Part shown: piece after piece, positions 53,849-62,584 of the stretch | How the letters are laid out: every line of letters starts with the position of its first letter | Position numbering within the stretch: the stretch's first letter is position 1 | From: Bacteroidia bacterium | Lineage (GTDB): Bacteria > Bacteroidota > Bacteroidia > J057 | Direction of reading: 5' to 3' | NCBI GenBank assembly: GCA_022760475.1 | Contig: JALEFZ010000006.1 | Coordinates: forward strand, 62,001-126,000 | Length of the DNA stretch: 64,000 bases | Notes under the pieces: model-generated | Database searches by the model: none | Seen by the model: the letters and a program-made list of their open reading frames with translations, nothing else | What the model was told of the DNA's origin: nothing | Translations under genes and position numbers: made by a program

Positions 53849-55887
53849 TTGGTTGATTTTTTTAGAACAATTTGTTCACCATGTTTGGCGGTTATGTGAT
53901 CGAAGAAGGTTTTGATATTGCCATACTCATTGGGCTCAAACTTGGTCTGCTTTATGATTACCACACTTTTTAACTGAATAAATGGACCAGATTGCATGCT
54001 TTGGAAAACGAAACTTCCTCCCTTATTAGGTAAGGCCATTTGGACAGTTTCTGGCAGGCTTTCGATTTCATAGCCACTGGGGACCTGAAAACTGATGCTA
54101 TGCTCCCATTGCATGGGTCTGGCAAAGTCTACAGGATAAGTCCTTTCTGACAGGCTGAGAGGATTTTGGTTAAAACCGGTTCCCAACATGGGTTCGAGGT
54201 ATATAAATTCTCCAACCTGATCAATGAAGGCATCTGTCTCCAATTTACAGTCAATTTTAAAAGGCTTTTCAGGATTTGTACCATTTACTTTCGCTTCATC
54301 CAGGCTTATTTCATCTGATTTTTTTCCGAAGAATGCCCTTTTTACGAAGGTGTTGTCATTGGTCTTTTTCTCCTCGTATGCCTCTCTCATCCTACAACTT
54401 TCTGCTGATTTGTAATAGCAGGAAAGGGAAAGGTTCAACATTCCTTCATCATTTATTCCAACTGATCCCATGGTGCTTTCTATCTGTGGGAAATTAGCTG
54501 CAAGCTTGATCCATTGGGGATTTTCCTCGATGAGAAGGAAGGCTGAGCCATTGAGTGATTCGTAGGGCAACATTCCGAAACGGCAATACTTATCTGAAGC
54601 GTCCAGGTTGATATATTGATCGCCCACCTTGACGAGGCATATGTTATGGTTGAATTGGTTGAACAAAGGATAGGTACCAAAAACCTCACCATTGGATCGG
54701 GTAGAAAGAATGGCGGGGTGAGCCTCAAATCCTAAATGTCTGTAAAGTCCCGTAAGAATAAGGTTGATCTCTCCGGATGAGGCCTTTCCCTCATTGAACA
54801 ATTCAGAAAAAGAGCGTCTCTTATAGCGTCTGTACCTGCCATCCCATTCGAATTCTTTTTGAACGGTGTGGTATATCTTCATGGCGTGAGCCAGGTCTTT
54901 GTTGCCACTCAGATCGAGGGCTTTATCTTTGATCCATTTTTTGTATCTGGCATTAGCAGTGATCACCTTACCAAAATCATCATCGCTGAGCATGTCTTCA
55001 GCCAGTTTTTCCCAACTAGGCAGGGCGGACTCATAAGCGCCATTGGGCCAGTCATATCCCTTTAAAATAAAGGTCAAGGAGGCTTGATAATCACTTAGTG
55101 CCGTAGAAAAAGGCTCTTTTTTCAGAGGCAATATATTGTATAGCGTGTAGGTCTTTCTTTCGAAATCTATGGTGCTTCTCTCCCCACCTCCCAATAAAAC
55201 ATTGTTGGTATAGGTATCTGTCTTTTTTTTCATTTCGAGTAAATTCCCACGACCTACCAATGCCAGGACTATGAATTTGGGGTGGGAAATTTCGTACTGG
55301 CTCATCAAACTTGGATACTTGCTCTCAAAAGACCAATCCAGAACCCTTGCCCCAGGAAAACGCAAGGTATAAGTGATTTCAAAAACAGATCCTGCTCTCA
55401 GCTTAGGCATGGCCCATTTTTTCGACTTGGTGTTTTCATTTACATCCTCAGAGAAAATATCTTTTTTATTCAGCCTTACTTTTTCTACTTCGCCATCTTC
55501 AAGCATGTTATAGGTATAGCCATCAATATTGCTGATGGAACCTCCATTTGCAGGGTAATAGATATTAAAATCCCCCGCTTCTACTCCAAGATCGCTGAGT
55601 ACCTTGTACCTTTTATGGATGGTTAATAAGGTGGAAATCTGGTTTCCAGCAAACTGAATTTCAGAATCTCCAATATCAGCCAGTAGGATAGCGTCAGCTG
55701 ATGTATCAGGCTCAAACTTGTCAAAAGTAAGCCATTTAGGCTTTAGCTTCCCCATTTTCATCGCCTTTAGAGGGTCGGGTTCAGGCCATGAGGCTTCTTG
55801 TGCAACAAGGCAAGTATGGAGTGTGATAAAAAATAATGTGATAAAGAAAAACGGTGTTTTCCATTTAGAGATTGTGCAGAGTTTCAT
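53845..55887 (-). CDS. DUF3857/transglutaminase-like exported protein, Cys replaced
   Basis: 680 residues. Signal peptide or anchor 1-29 (hydrophobic 12-29, ending LVAQ). DUF3857 region about 85-260 with 'SDLGVEAGDFNIYYPANGG' and 'PKLRAGSVFEITYTLRFPG'. The transglutaminase-fold region about 335-450 has 'EGKASSGEINLILTGLYR', where Ser371 sits at the Cys position, with His414 (QFNH) and Asp429 (INLDAS) kept. It shares this exact pattern with the protein at 857-2755. First gene of a two-gene unit overlapping the next by four bases. Paired active-type and inactive-type copies suggest a complex. Confidence 0.9.
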   Translation of the reverse strand: MKLCTISKWKTPFFFITLFFITLHTCLVAQEASWPEPDPLKAMKMGKLKPKWLTFDKFEPDTSADAILLADIGDSEIQFAGNQISTLLTIHKRYKVLSDLGVEAGDFNIYYPANGGSISNIDGYTYNMLEDGEVEKVRLNKKDIFSEDVNENTKSKKWAMPKLRAGSVFEITYTLRFPGARVLDWSFESKYPSLMSQYEISHPKFIVLALVGRGNLLEMKKKTDTYTNNVLLGGGERSTIDFERKTYTLYNILPLKKEPFSTALSDYQASLTFILKGYDWPNGAYESALPSWEKLAEDMLSDDDFGKVITANARYKKWIKDKALDLSGNKDLAHAMKIYHTVQKEFEWDGRYRRYKRRSFSELFNEGKASSGEINLILTGLYRHLGFEAHPAILSTRSNGEVFGTYPLFNQFNHNICLVKVGDQYINLDASDKYCRFGMLPYESLNGSAFLLIEENPQWIKLAANFPQIESTMGSVGINDEGMLNLSLSCYYKSAESCRMREAYEEKKTNDNTFVKRAFFGKKSDEISLDEAKVNGTNPEKPFKIDCKLETDAFIDQVGEFIYLEPMLGTGFNQNPLSLSERTYPVDFARPMQWEHSISFQVPSGYEIESLPETVQMALPNKGGSFVFQSMQSGPFIQLKSVVIIKQTKFEPNEYGNIKTFFDHITAKHGEQIVLKKSTK

Positions 55888-56122
55888 GTCTAGGACGAAG
55901 TTTATAATTAGCTAATGGTATTATTCAAATATAAATCGGAGGGCAGTGCCTTCAATTTATCCTTTAATGCCTACTTAGAGATAGTAATAGAAGGGTCATT
56001 CCATATATAGTACAGGAATTGAAATAAATCTAACTAAATATTAACAAACTTTCATGGCTGAACGCCGGAATTTATAGTGTAATAATTTTTAGATAAAGGG
56101 CCATTACAGCTATAGTTAGGCG

Positions 56123-57508
56123 CTATAGGAATTGTCCCAGTATAAATACATAGATACTTGCCAAAAGAAGGTGGGCCAAGGCAAATGGAATGGCCTTCTT
56201 GATGAAGCCAATAAATCCCAGTTTGAGTTTTTGACGGGCGATCACTGTTACTGCCACAACTGTGGAGGCAGAACCAATAGGGGTAATATTTCCTCCAAGG
56301 TTACATCCATAGATGATTGACCACCATACATTGGCTTGTAACTCTCCAGCCATGGGTTCAAGGGTTTTTGCCAGCATCGCTGCCAAAGGGATATTGTCTG
56401 TTACAGATGACGCGATGGCCGAAGCCCAAAGCAAGGCTTGGGGACCTCCTGTCTCACCTAGGTCTAGCAGTCCTGCCACAAAGCCTCCGATCAAATGTAG
56501 TACCTGGGCATATTCCATGACCCCAATGACGATGAAGAGAAAGGCAAAAAACAGGATCAAATCCCAATCGGTCTTTCCATATATGCTTTGTGTATTTGAC
56601 TTAACTTTGAGCAACATGGATACTCCAAATGCCATAGCCACGAAACCAATGCCCAATTCTTTGATATAAGGAATGACGTCTGTAGTTGCCAATACTATGA
56701 TGAAGGCGATAAAAATTCCCCATGAGAGGATGAAGAAAGGCCTTGATTCTATTCCATCATTTTCATCAAAATCCTCTATGAGGGTTGCTGCGGTTAGTTT
56801 CTCCTCCTCTGTTTCCAGCTTTTTGATTCCGAAGTTTCTCCTGGCAATGAATATCGTAAGCAGGGTAGCAATAATAACATAAGGTGCCGAGATGTAGAGG
56901 AATGTAATAAAGGAAATGCTAGCAGCATTACCCAGGATTATGTTTGGAACGGATGAGATCAGGGTAAGCAGGCCACCGATATTGGTCAAAAGGCCTTCGG
57001 TGAGGAGGAAACCCAGTAGCATCTCTCTTTTTCCTAGCTTTTCTAATGAAACAACCGTCAGGGATCCGACGATGATCATGGCGGTTACATTATTCAGGAA
57101 GGCTGAAAACAATACCGTCATCCAGCTATAGGCGACCAAGAGTCGGTAGGGATCACCCTTGGTTAGTTTGGTCAGGCGTATCGCCAGCCAGGAGAATATT
57201 CCACTTTTGGAGGTTACTTCTACAAAAAGGCTAGACCCAAGGATGATCGCAATTACACCCCAGTCGATAAACTCTATGTAGAAAGGAACATGTCCCTCTT
57301 TTCCATTGAGTATAGAAAGTACTCCGGTCAACTCCCCTACAATCAGGGCAAGAATTGCAGCAATTCCTGTGATGAGGGATTTGTTGGCATGGATTTTTTC
57401 TTCGAAGGCCAAGGCAAGCACCATGAGTATGAGAATCCCAAGGTGAAGCAGGGTTACTCCCTGAGAAACTTCACTGACGGTATCGGTAAGCAGGTATAAC
57501 ATTCCCAT
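56123..57508 (-). CDS. nhaD: NhaD-type Na+/H+ antiporter (ArsB/NhaD superfamily)
   Basis: 461 residues from the ATG at 57508; an in-frame TTG at 57526 adds six residues. About 12 membrane helices in two repeats. 'SAFLNNVTAMIIVGS' and 'SSVTDNIPLAAMLAK' are the paired asparagine/aspartate helix breaks of the IT superfamily, and 'CNLGGNITPIGSASTVVA' closes the second repeat. NhaD exchanges Na+ or Li+ for protons and supports growth in salt or alkaline media, which fits a marine or brackish life. An organic-anion or arsenite carrier of the same superfamily is a less likely alternative. The gene stands alone, divergent from the MscS gene. Confidence 0.87.
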   Translation of the reverse strand: MGMLYLLTDTVSEVSQGVTLLHLGILILMVLALAFEEKIHANKSLITGIAAILALIVGELTGVLSILNGKEGHVPFYIEFIDWGVIAIILGSSLFVEVTSKSGIFSWLAIRLTKLTKGDPYRLLVAYSWMTVLFSAFLNNVTAMIIVGSLTVVSLEKLGKREMLLGFLLTEGLLTNIGGLLTLISSVPNIILGNAASISFITFLYISAPYVIIATLLTIFIARRNFGIKKLETEEEKLTAATLIEDFDENDGIESRPFFILSWGIFIAFIIVLATTDVIPYIKELGIGFVAMAFGVSMLLKVKSNTQSIYGKTDWDLILFFAFLFIVIGVMEYAQVLHLIGGFVAGLLDLGETGGPQALLWASAIASSVTDNIPLAAMLAKTLEPMAGELQANVWWSIIYGCNLGGNITPIGSASTVVAVTVIARQKLKLGFIGFIKKAIPFALAHLLLASIYVFILGQFL

Positions 57509-57612
57509 ATTGATAGTTGAATCCAAGTTTAGGGATAATGAAAAACTAGTGCAAATTGAAGCTCAATGATTCGGAAGAAAATATATATTTGAAAGCAAAA
57601 TAATAGAATTTC

Positions 57613-58770
57613 ATGTTGCTGGAATTTTGGGATACAATTCTCTTTGAGGTTTTGGGTTACACCATGACTGTAGGCCGATTGGTCATTTTTGTCGGGGTCG
57701 TACTGGCGGCGCTGCTTTTCGAGTGGATTGGCCGGAGGCTGTTGAAGAGGAGGGAACGCTTTCAGAAATTGATGAAGGAAGCAGGGGTAGCCAATTTGTG
57801 GCTTTCTATTTTTCGGTATGGGATGTATTTGGGAGGTCTATATCTGGCTTTTCGTTTGATTGGGCTCGACATCCTTTCCATTCCTTTGATTACCATGAAA
57901 AGGGGCGAAGGTACAGTAGATATTAGAGGGGCAGATTTGGTAATGAGTTTATTGATCCTTCTGGCTGGGAGGGTGGTTCTGATCTATGCGAAAATCAATC
58001 TTACAAAGGAAAAAGGAACCATTCCGCAAGGGGTAGAAGACAAGAGGAAGATTCGCAGGAAGATGGCGGTTTTTCAGATCCTGAGGTATGTGGTCTACGT
58101 TACGGTTGCGATTCTGATTCTTACCAATTTACAATTGAACCTGAATTTCCTCCTGGCCTCTTCTGCGGCTTTATTTGTAGGTGTGGGTTTGGCCCTACAG
58201 GGAACCTTTTCTGACATTGCGAGTGGCATCATCATATTGTTTGAAGGAACGATTGAAGTTGGCGATATGATCTTCATTGATTCACTTAGCCTGGAAGGAA
58301 AGGTTACAGATATTCGCCTTAGGACGACCATCGTCGAGACGCTGGATAATATGTCTGTGATTGTCCCCAACTCCCAGTTTACCAATACCAATGTAGTCAA
58401 CTGGTCATATTCTACAGACGATACACGTTTTAGGCTAAAAGTGGGGGTGGCTTACGGTTCTGATGTGAGTAAGGTAAGGACGGTATTGAAGGATTGTGCC
58501 TCTGCCCATCAACGTGTGTTGAAGAGTCCTCCTCCGAAGGTGCGATTTGTAGAGTTTGGGGATTCTTCCCTCAATTTTGAATTGCTGTTTTGGACTCGTT
58601 TTCCTGTGATGTATGAAGATATCTTGAGTGATCTTCATTTTAAGGTAGATTCTGAATTCAGGAAAAATAACATCAACATTCCTTTCCCACAACGAGACTT
58701 GCATATCAAAAGCACAGAATTGGGTAAAATTCTAAATGAAAAGGGAGATGAAAAAGAAGGTAAGGAATAG
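57613..58770 (+). CDS. MscS-type mechanosensitive channel
   Basis: 385 residues. Membrane helices at about 20-37, 65-83, 105-124 and 150-170, then the pore-lining TM3 'LLASSAALFVGVGLALQGTFSDIASGIIILFE' (about 180-211; Ala/Gly-rich face). 'GDMIFIDSLSLEGKVTDIRLRTTIVET', which spans about 221-247, starts the beta domain of MscS, followed by the C-terminal alpha/beta region. It opens under membrane tension to release solutes after osmotic downshock. Divergent from the nhaD gene by 104 bases, which makes this pair a small ion and osmotic homeostasis locus. Confidence 0.93.
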   Translation: MLLEFWDTILFEVLGYTMTVGRLVIFVGVVLAALLFEWIGRRLLKRRERFQKLMKEAGVANLWLSIFRYGMYLGGLYLAFRLIGLDILSIPLITMKRGEGTVDIRGADLVMSLLILLAGRVVLIYAKINLTKEKGTIPQGVEDKRKIRRKMAVFQILRYVVYVTVAILILTNLQLNLNFLLASSAALFVGVGLALQGTFSDIASGIIILFEGTIEVGDMIFIDSLSLEGKVTDIRLRTTIVETLDNMSVIVPNSQFTNTNVVNWSYSTDDTRFRLKVGVAYGSDVSKVRTVLKDCASAHQRVLKSPPPKVRFVEFGDSSLNFELLFWTRFPVMYEDILSDLHFKVDSEFRKNNINIPFPQRDLHIKSTELGKILNEKGDEKEGKE

Positions 58771-59008
58771 GGTGGGTATAAAAAAATTAGGGGACTCAAA
58801 CACTCTCGTGTGAGTCAACCCTAACCCTTGCTCATTCTTTACTTTAACCTGTTGATTCAAAGGTGGGGAAAATTCATGTTTTTTGGATACTCAAATGTAT
58901 GAATGGTCATGAAACTTGTAAGAATGGTAATTTTTTCGACATGAATTACGGAATCCTTACATTAGTTATGTTTCTGATCTATGTTAATTGTATAAAAATA
59001 GCTCATTT

Positions 59009-59788
59009 ATGAAAACGAATGCTTCAGAAGAAGATGTAAAATCGACCTCAATGCTTAAAACCCGAGTGAATTCTAACAAAAATTCCTCCAAAGACTTCGA
59101 TGAGTGGTGTTTTCAGCAGATTCCTGAGATTCCGCTTGATGCAAAGGTGCTTGACTTGGGTTGCGGAAATGGGAAACAATTACATTTGTTTAGTAGGGCT
59201 TTTTCTTCGAAGTCTGGTTTTTGGGGGATGGACATTTCGCGCGAAAGTCTTGATGATGTAGCAAAAACTTACACTTCCAGGCCAAAATTGGAATTGATCG
59301 AAGGTAGTTTCGATAAAGAGGAAAGCTATTCGGCCTTTTCTTCTCAAAAACTTGATCTAGTCTATGCTGCATATGCGCTTTACTACACAAAAAATTTAAA
59401 AAACTTGATCAAAAACGCATATAATTCTTTGAAAACAGGGGGGATATTTTGGGTCATTGGGCCGAATTCAGGTACCAATGATGAATTTTTGAAAATATTG
59501 AGGCCCTTGCATGAGGTTGAGCCCTTCATGGATTATGTATTTGATGATTTCATGCCTGAGGTGATAGAGTTGAGCAAGGAAACAGGTTTTTCTTCGGTTA
59601 GGCCTTCGATGCTGCGCAACAAGGTATTTTTCCCATCTGCAGATGCCTTCATGAATTACCTTAGTAATTCACTGTTTTATCGCAGTGGCCATGATGATAA
59701 GATCCTAATGGCTGTGCAAGAGGTCGTAGATCGCGAGGGAGTATTTGCGGTGAGTAAGAACATTTTATCTCTGCAAATTCGGAAGTAG
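59009..59788 (+). CDS. Class I SAM-dependent methyltransferase
   Basis: 259 residues from the ATG at 59009; an upstream TTG adds seven residues. The Rossmann-like domain has motif I 'VLDLGCGNGKQLHLF', motif II 'WGMDISRESL', 'DLVYAAYALYYTKNLKNLIK' and motif 'LKTGGIFWVIGPN'. The N-terminal about 30 residues are Lys/Ser/Asn-rich and probably flexible. The C-terminal helical region could contact the substrate, which cannot be guessed. It is monocistronic, slightly more AT-rich and Lys/Ser-rich than its neighbours, and ends at an unusual palindromic repeat (59819-59850). Confidence 0.88.
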   Translation: MKTNASEEDVKSTSMLKTRVNSNKNSSKDFDEWCFQQIPEIPLDAKVLDLGCGNGKQLHLFSRAFSSKSGFWGMDISRESLDDVAKTYTSRPKLELIEGSFDKEESYSAFSSQKLDLVYAAYALYYTKNLKNLIKNAYNSLKTGGIFWVIGPNSGTNDEFLKILRPLHEVEPFMDYVFDDFMPEVIELSKETGFSSVRPSMLRNKVFFPSADAFMNYLSNSLFYRSGHDDKILMAVQEVVDREGVFAVSKNILSLQIRK

Positions 59789-59818
59789 ATCTGGGCGACT
59801 GTTTATGTATTGCAGATG

Positions 59819-59850
59819 AACCCTGACAGGGTTATAACCCTGTCAGGGTT
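59819..59850 (+). terminator. Long CCTGACAGG-type hairpin after methyltransferase gene
   Basis: AACCCTGACAGGGTT and AACCCTGTCAGGGTT, 2 bases apart: each arm is itself nearly palindromic, so alternative stems are possible. The plus-strand tail is TTTTAAAA. The core recurs at 24534-24561 and in part at 27999-28025. Confidence 0.65.
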
Positions 59851-59852
59851 TT

Positions 59853-59879
59853 AAAAAAAAATCCCTCCAAAGGGAGGGA
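59853..59879 (-). terminator. Terminator of lytic transglycosylase gene
   Basis: TCCCTCC and GGAGGGA (59862-59868, 59873-59879) form a 7-base stem with a 4-base loop; on the minus strand it runs into nine T residues. Confidence 0.8.
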
Positions 59880-59926
59880 AATTGTTCAAAACAAAAATAC
59901 TTTTCATAGATCGTTTATTAAGTGAA

Positions 59927-60670
59927 TCAATGATCCAGTTTGGCGATGTAAGCCTCTGGATACTTCCTTTTTAAGTGCTTGTCAATGTCGCTGACAGTAA
60001 CTCGGCCATCCTTGTCCTCATCCAGCCCTGAATTCTGCTTATAAGCTCTTGCAGGATTTGCAAATAGCGTAAAGCAGTAGTCTGCTCCCCTTGCTTTGGG
60101 GTAGAGGATGCCAAGGTACAAGTCCGTCAGACTCTGGTAGTTTCCATAGCGCATGCGGACATTGTTCAGATAGTGGTACACGTAGTCCATCTGGTCGGTA
60201 GCAGTCATACTCCCCAATGCGTAGGTCGTAGTACCCATCTCCGAAGCGGTGCCTGGCATAAACTGAATCAAGCCTACGGCCCCACTGCCCTGAAAATTGG
60301 CTACTCCGGGATTAAACTGGGATTCCTGATAAATCACTGCCATGAGCCATTCGCTTGGAATGCCTAGCCTGTTCGAAACTTCATCAGCTTTTTTGTTAAA
60401 TCCCTTCAGGTCATAAATGTACTTGCTGGCCTTATCTGCCATGTAAAAATTTGCCCCATTACTCTTTCCAACCGGTGCATAATTGATTTCACTTCTGTTG
60501 AGGATGTTTGCTTCCACATGGCTATCCTTATTGAATACCAAGTGGGTCGCAAAATTACTTCCTACAACCATAGCTGCAATCAATCCCCAATTTTTCCAAT
60601 TAAGCTTAGGGGGGTGCATCACCAACGGCCGTGCCGGGTGACGCAGAGGGTCGTACTTTCCTCTGCTCAT
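59927..60670 (-). CDS. Lytic transglycosylase (SLT family) with EF-hand loop
   Basis: 247 residues. One membrane helix (about 27-46) follows a basic N-terminus, so the protein is anchored to the inner membrane with its domain in the periplasm. The SLT domain (about 95-215) carries the catalytic Glu116 in 'AVIYQESQFNP' and the 'GAVGLIQFMPGTASEMG' motif. Near the C-terminus, DEDKDGRVTVSD (217-228) is an EF-hand/dockerin-like calcium loop with Asp at positions 1, 3, 5 and 12. Lytic transglycosylases cleave glycan strands of peptidoglycan; calcium dependence would be unusual and is inferred only from the loop. Confidence 0.88.
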   Translation of the reverse strand: MSRGKYDPLRHPARPLVMHPPKLNWKNWGLIAAMVVGSNFATHLVFNKDSHVEANILNRSEINYAPVGKSNGANFYMADKASKYIYDLKGFNKKADEVSNRLGIPSEWLMAVIYQESQFNPGVANFQGSGAVGLIQFMPGTASEMGTTTYALGSMTATDQMDYVYHYLNNVRMRYGNYQSLTDLYLGILYPKARGADYCFTLFANPARAYKQNSGLDEDKDGRVTVSDIDKHLKRKYPEAYIAKLDH

Positions 60671-60949
60671 TTCCTTCTCATTTTAGGGTTAATACTTTAG
60701 GACGATGTTCTCTGAATTAAGAGCTTTAGTATTTAAATGGACTGGATTATTTGGAAAAGGTTTCAAAAAGTCTAAAAATATTTGCAATAAAAATGGAATG
60801 CGTCGAAAAATATTTGCTTTTGTTCTTGGTTTTCAGAAGTTTATGCACTAGAATATTTTTATGAAATGAAGTAACGGATTTTTGAATGAATGTCCTTAAT
60901 TTGAAATTGTTCACCAAATGATGGTTTTGACTTATTCTATAATGTCATT

Positions 60950-62584
60950 TCAGTGATTGAGCAACTCCCTGCCTTTCTCAACCAATTCCGCAGCATAGGC
61001 ACCCATGCTCCCTTCAAAGAGATCCAAGATCAGGGAAGGCCAGACACCAAGTAAAACGATCAAGGCGGCTAAGGGCAGGAGCATCACATATTCTCGCAAA
61101 TTCAGATCAGTCAATTTTTCTTTCCAGCTTGAGGTATTGTGTGGGTCAAACTTGCCAAAAAACATTTGCCTGAAAGTCCTTAGATAATAGACCGCACCCA
61201 ATATGATTCCCAAAGTTCCTACTGCTGGCATCCACAATGGTAAACCACCTTCTATGGCAGATTGAAAAGCCCCCATGAATACCAACAGTTCTGAAACGAA
61301 GGCCGCAAAGCCGGGCATTCCAAGTGAGGCAAAAAATCCGATCAGGGTAAAAAAGGCAAAGCGAGGCATGAGGTTCCACAAGCCACGGAAATTTTCAATT
61401 GTACGATCATGAACCCTGTCATAGATCACTCCCACCACCAGGAAGAGCATGGCCGAAATGATGCCATGGGTGAATAGTTGGTAGACCGCTCCCGTCATTC
61501 CTACCACAGTCAGGGAACTGATCCCCAGCATGTGAAAGCCCATGTGAGAGATAGATGAATATGCCACAAGGCGTTTCAAATCCTTTTGCGCCATAGCGAC
61601 CATTGCCCCGTAGATAATAGATATGACTCCCATAAGGCCTACATACCATTGAAAATGAATGGCTCCATCTGGGAATATGCCAAAGCAAATCCTTAGCATC
61701 CCATATCCCCCTACCTTTAACAATATACCAGCCAACAGCACTGAAATAGGCGTAGGCGCTTCTACGTGTGCGTCAGGCAGCCAGGTATGAACAGGAATCA
61801 TGGGTAGCTTGATGGCGAATCCAACAAACAATACCACGAAGGCCAATAGCCTCGCATTTACCCCCAAAAGGGTCGATCCCAGATCAAAAATACTACCATC
61901 GACCACATTGAGGAGCTCGCCTCCAGAACTGGCCATCATATGGGTCATGTTCAGGGTGTAAACCCTGAGTTCATCTGTGTTGAGCTCAGGATCGGTAAAA
62001 CTGAAAAGTAGCCCGATCATGATTAGCAGCATGAAAACCGAGCCAACCAGGGTATAAATGAAAAATTTCAAAGAGGCGTATTCTCTCCTCGGACCTCCCC
62101 AAAGTCCTATTAGGAAAAACATGGGAAGGAGCATGAATTCGTAGAAGAGATAAAAAAGGAAGAAGTCCAAGGCACAAAATACCCCTATCATGCACAAGTC
62201 CAGCAGCATGAAAAGCATAAAGTAACCTTTGACATTGTGGCCGAGTTTCCAGGAAGAGATTACCGCAATGGGCATGATGATCGTCGTGAGCAAGATCAGC
62301 GACATGCCAAGGCCATCAACAGCCAGGAAATAGTCTATCTGGACCCGTCCAAGGTCGCCCAGGGAAAAACCTATCCAATTGAATTTTTCTTGAAGGAAGT
62401 ATTTTCCTCCTTCTGCCTGTTCTGTCAGGTATTGTGGGAGGGCAGCCACGAGTACCCATATCAATTGTAGTAAGCTGACAACCAGGGCGCTCCAACGATA
62501 AAGTTCTTTGCCTTTTCGCGGGCCAAAAGCCATGACTAGCAATGCCACCAGGGGCAACCAAATAAGTATGGAAAGATGCGGCAT
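60950..62584 (-). CDS. nuoM: NADH-quinone oxidoreductase subunit M
   Basis: 544 residues, about 14 membrane helices. The antiporter-like core is clear: 'FLAVDGLGMSLILLTT', 'FYEFMLLPMFFLIGLWGG' (the key Glu of helix 5), 'GFAIKLPMIPVHTWLPDAHVEAPTPISVLLAGILLKVGGYGM', which is split over about 254-295, and 'AYSSISHMGFHMLGI'. NuoM is a proton-pumping arm subunit of complex I. Its ATG directly follows the nuoL stop (TAAATG), so the two are co-translated. The 279-base stretch between it and the transglycosylase gene shows no ORF and no strong hairpin. Confidence 0.97.
   Translation of the reverse strand: MPHLSILIWLPLVALLVMAFGPRKGKELYRWSALVVSLLQLIWVLVAALPQYLTEQAEGGKYFLQEKFNWIGFSLGDLGRVQIDYFLAVDGLGMSLILLTTIIMPIAVISSWKLGHNVKGYFMLFMLLDLCMIGVFCALDFFLFYLFYEFMLLPMFFLIGLWGGPRREYASLKFFIYTLVGSVFMLLIMIGLLFSFTDPELNTDELRVYTLNMTHMMASSGGELLNVVDGSIFDLGSTLLGVNARLLAFVVLFVGFAIKLPMIPVHTWLPDAHVEAPTPISVLLAGILLKVGGYGMLRICFGIFPDGAIHFQWYVGLMGVISIIYGAMVAMAQKDLKRLVAYSSISHMGFHMLGISSLTVVGMTGAVYQLFTHGIISAMLFLVVGVIYDRVHDRTIENFRGLWNLMPRFAFFTLIGFFASLGMPGFAAFVSELLVFMGAFQSAIEGGLPLWMPAVGTLGIILGAVYYLRTFRQMFFGKFDPHNTSSWKEKLTDLNLREYVMLLPLAALIVLLGVWPSLILDLFEGSMGAYAAELVEKGRELLNH

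Noticed and set aside
58785..58830. Imperfect hairpin after the MscS gene (GACTCA...GTGTGAGTC)
   Set aside because: Arms differ by two bases and no T-run follows, so I do not call it a terminator.
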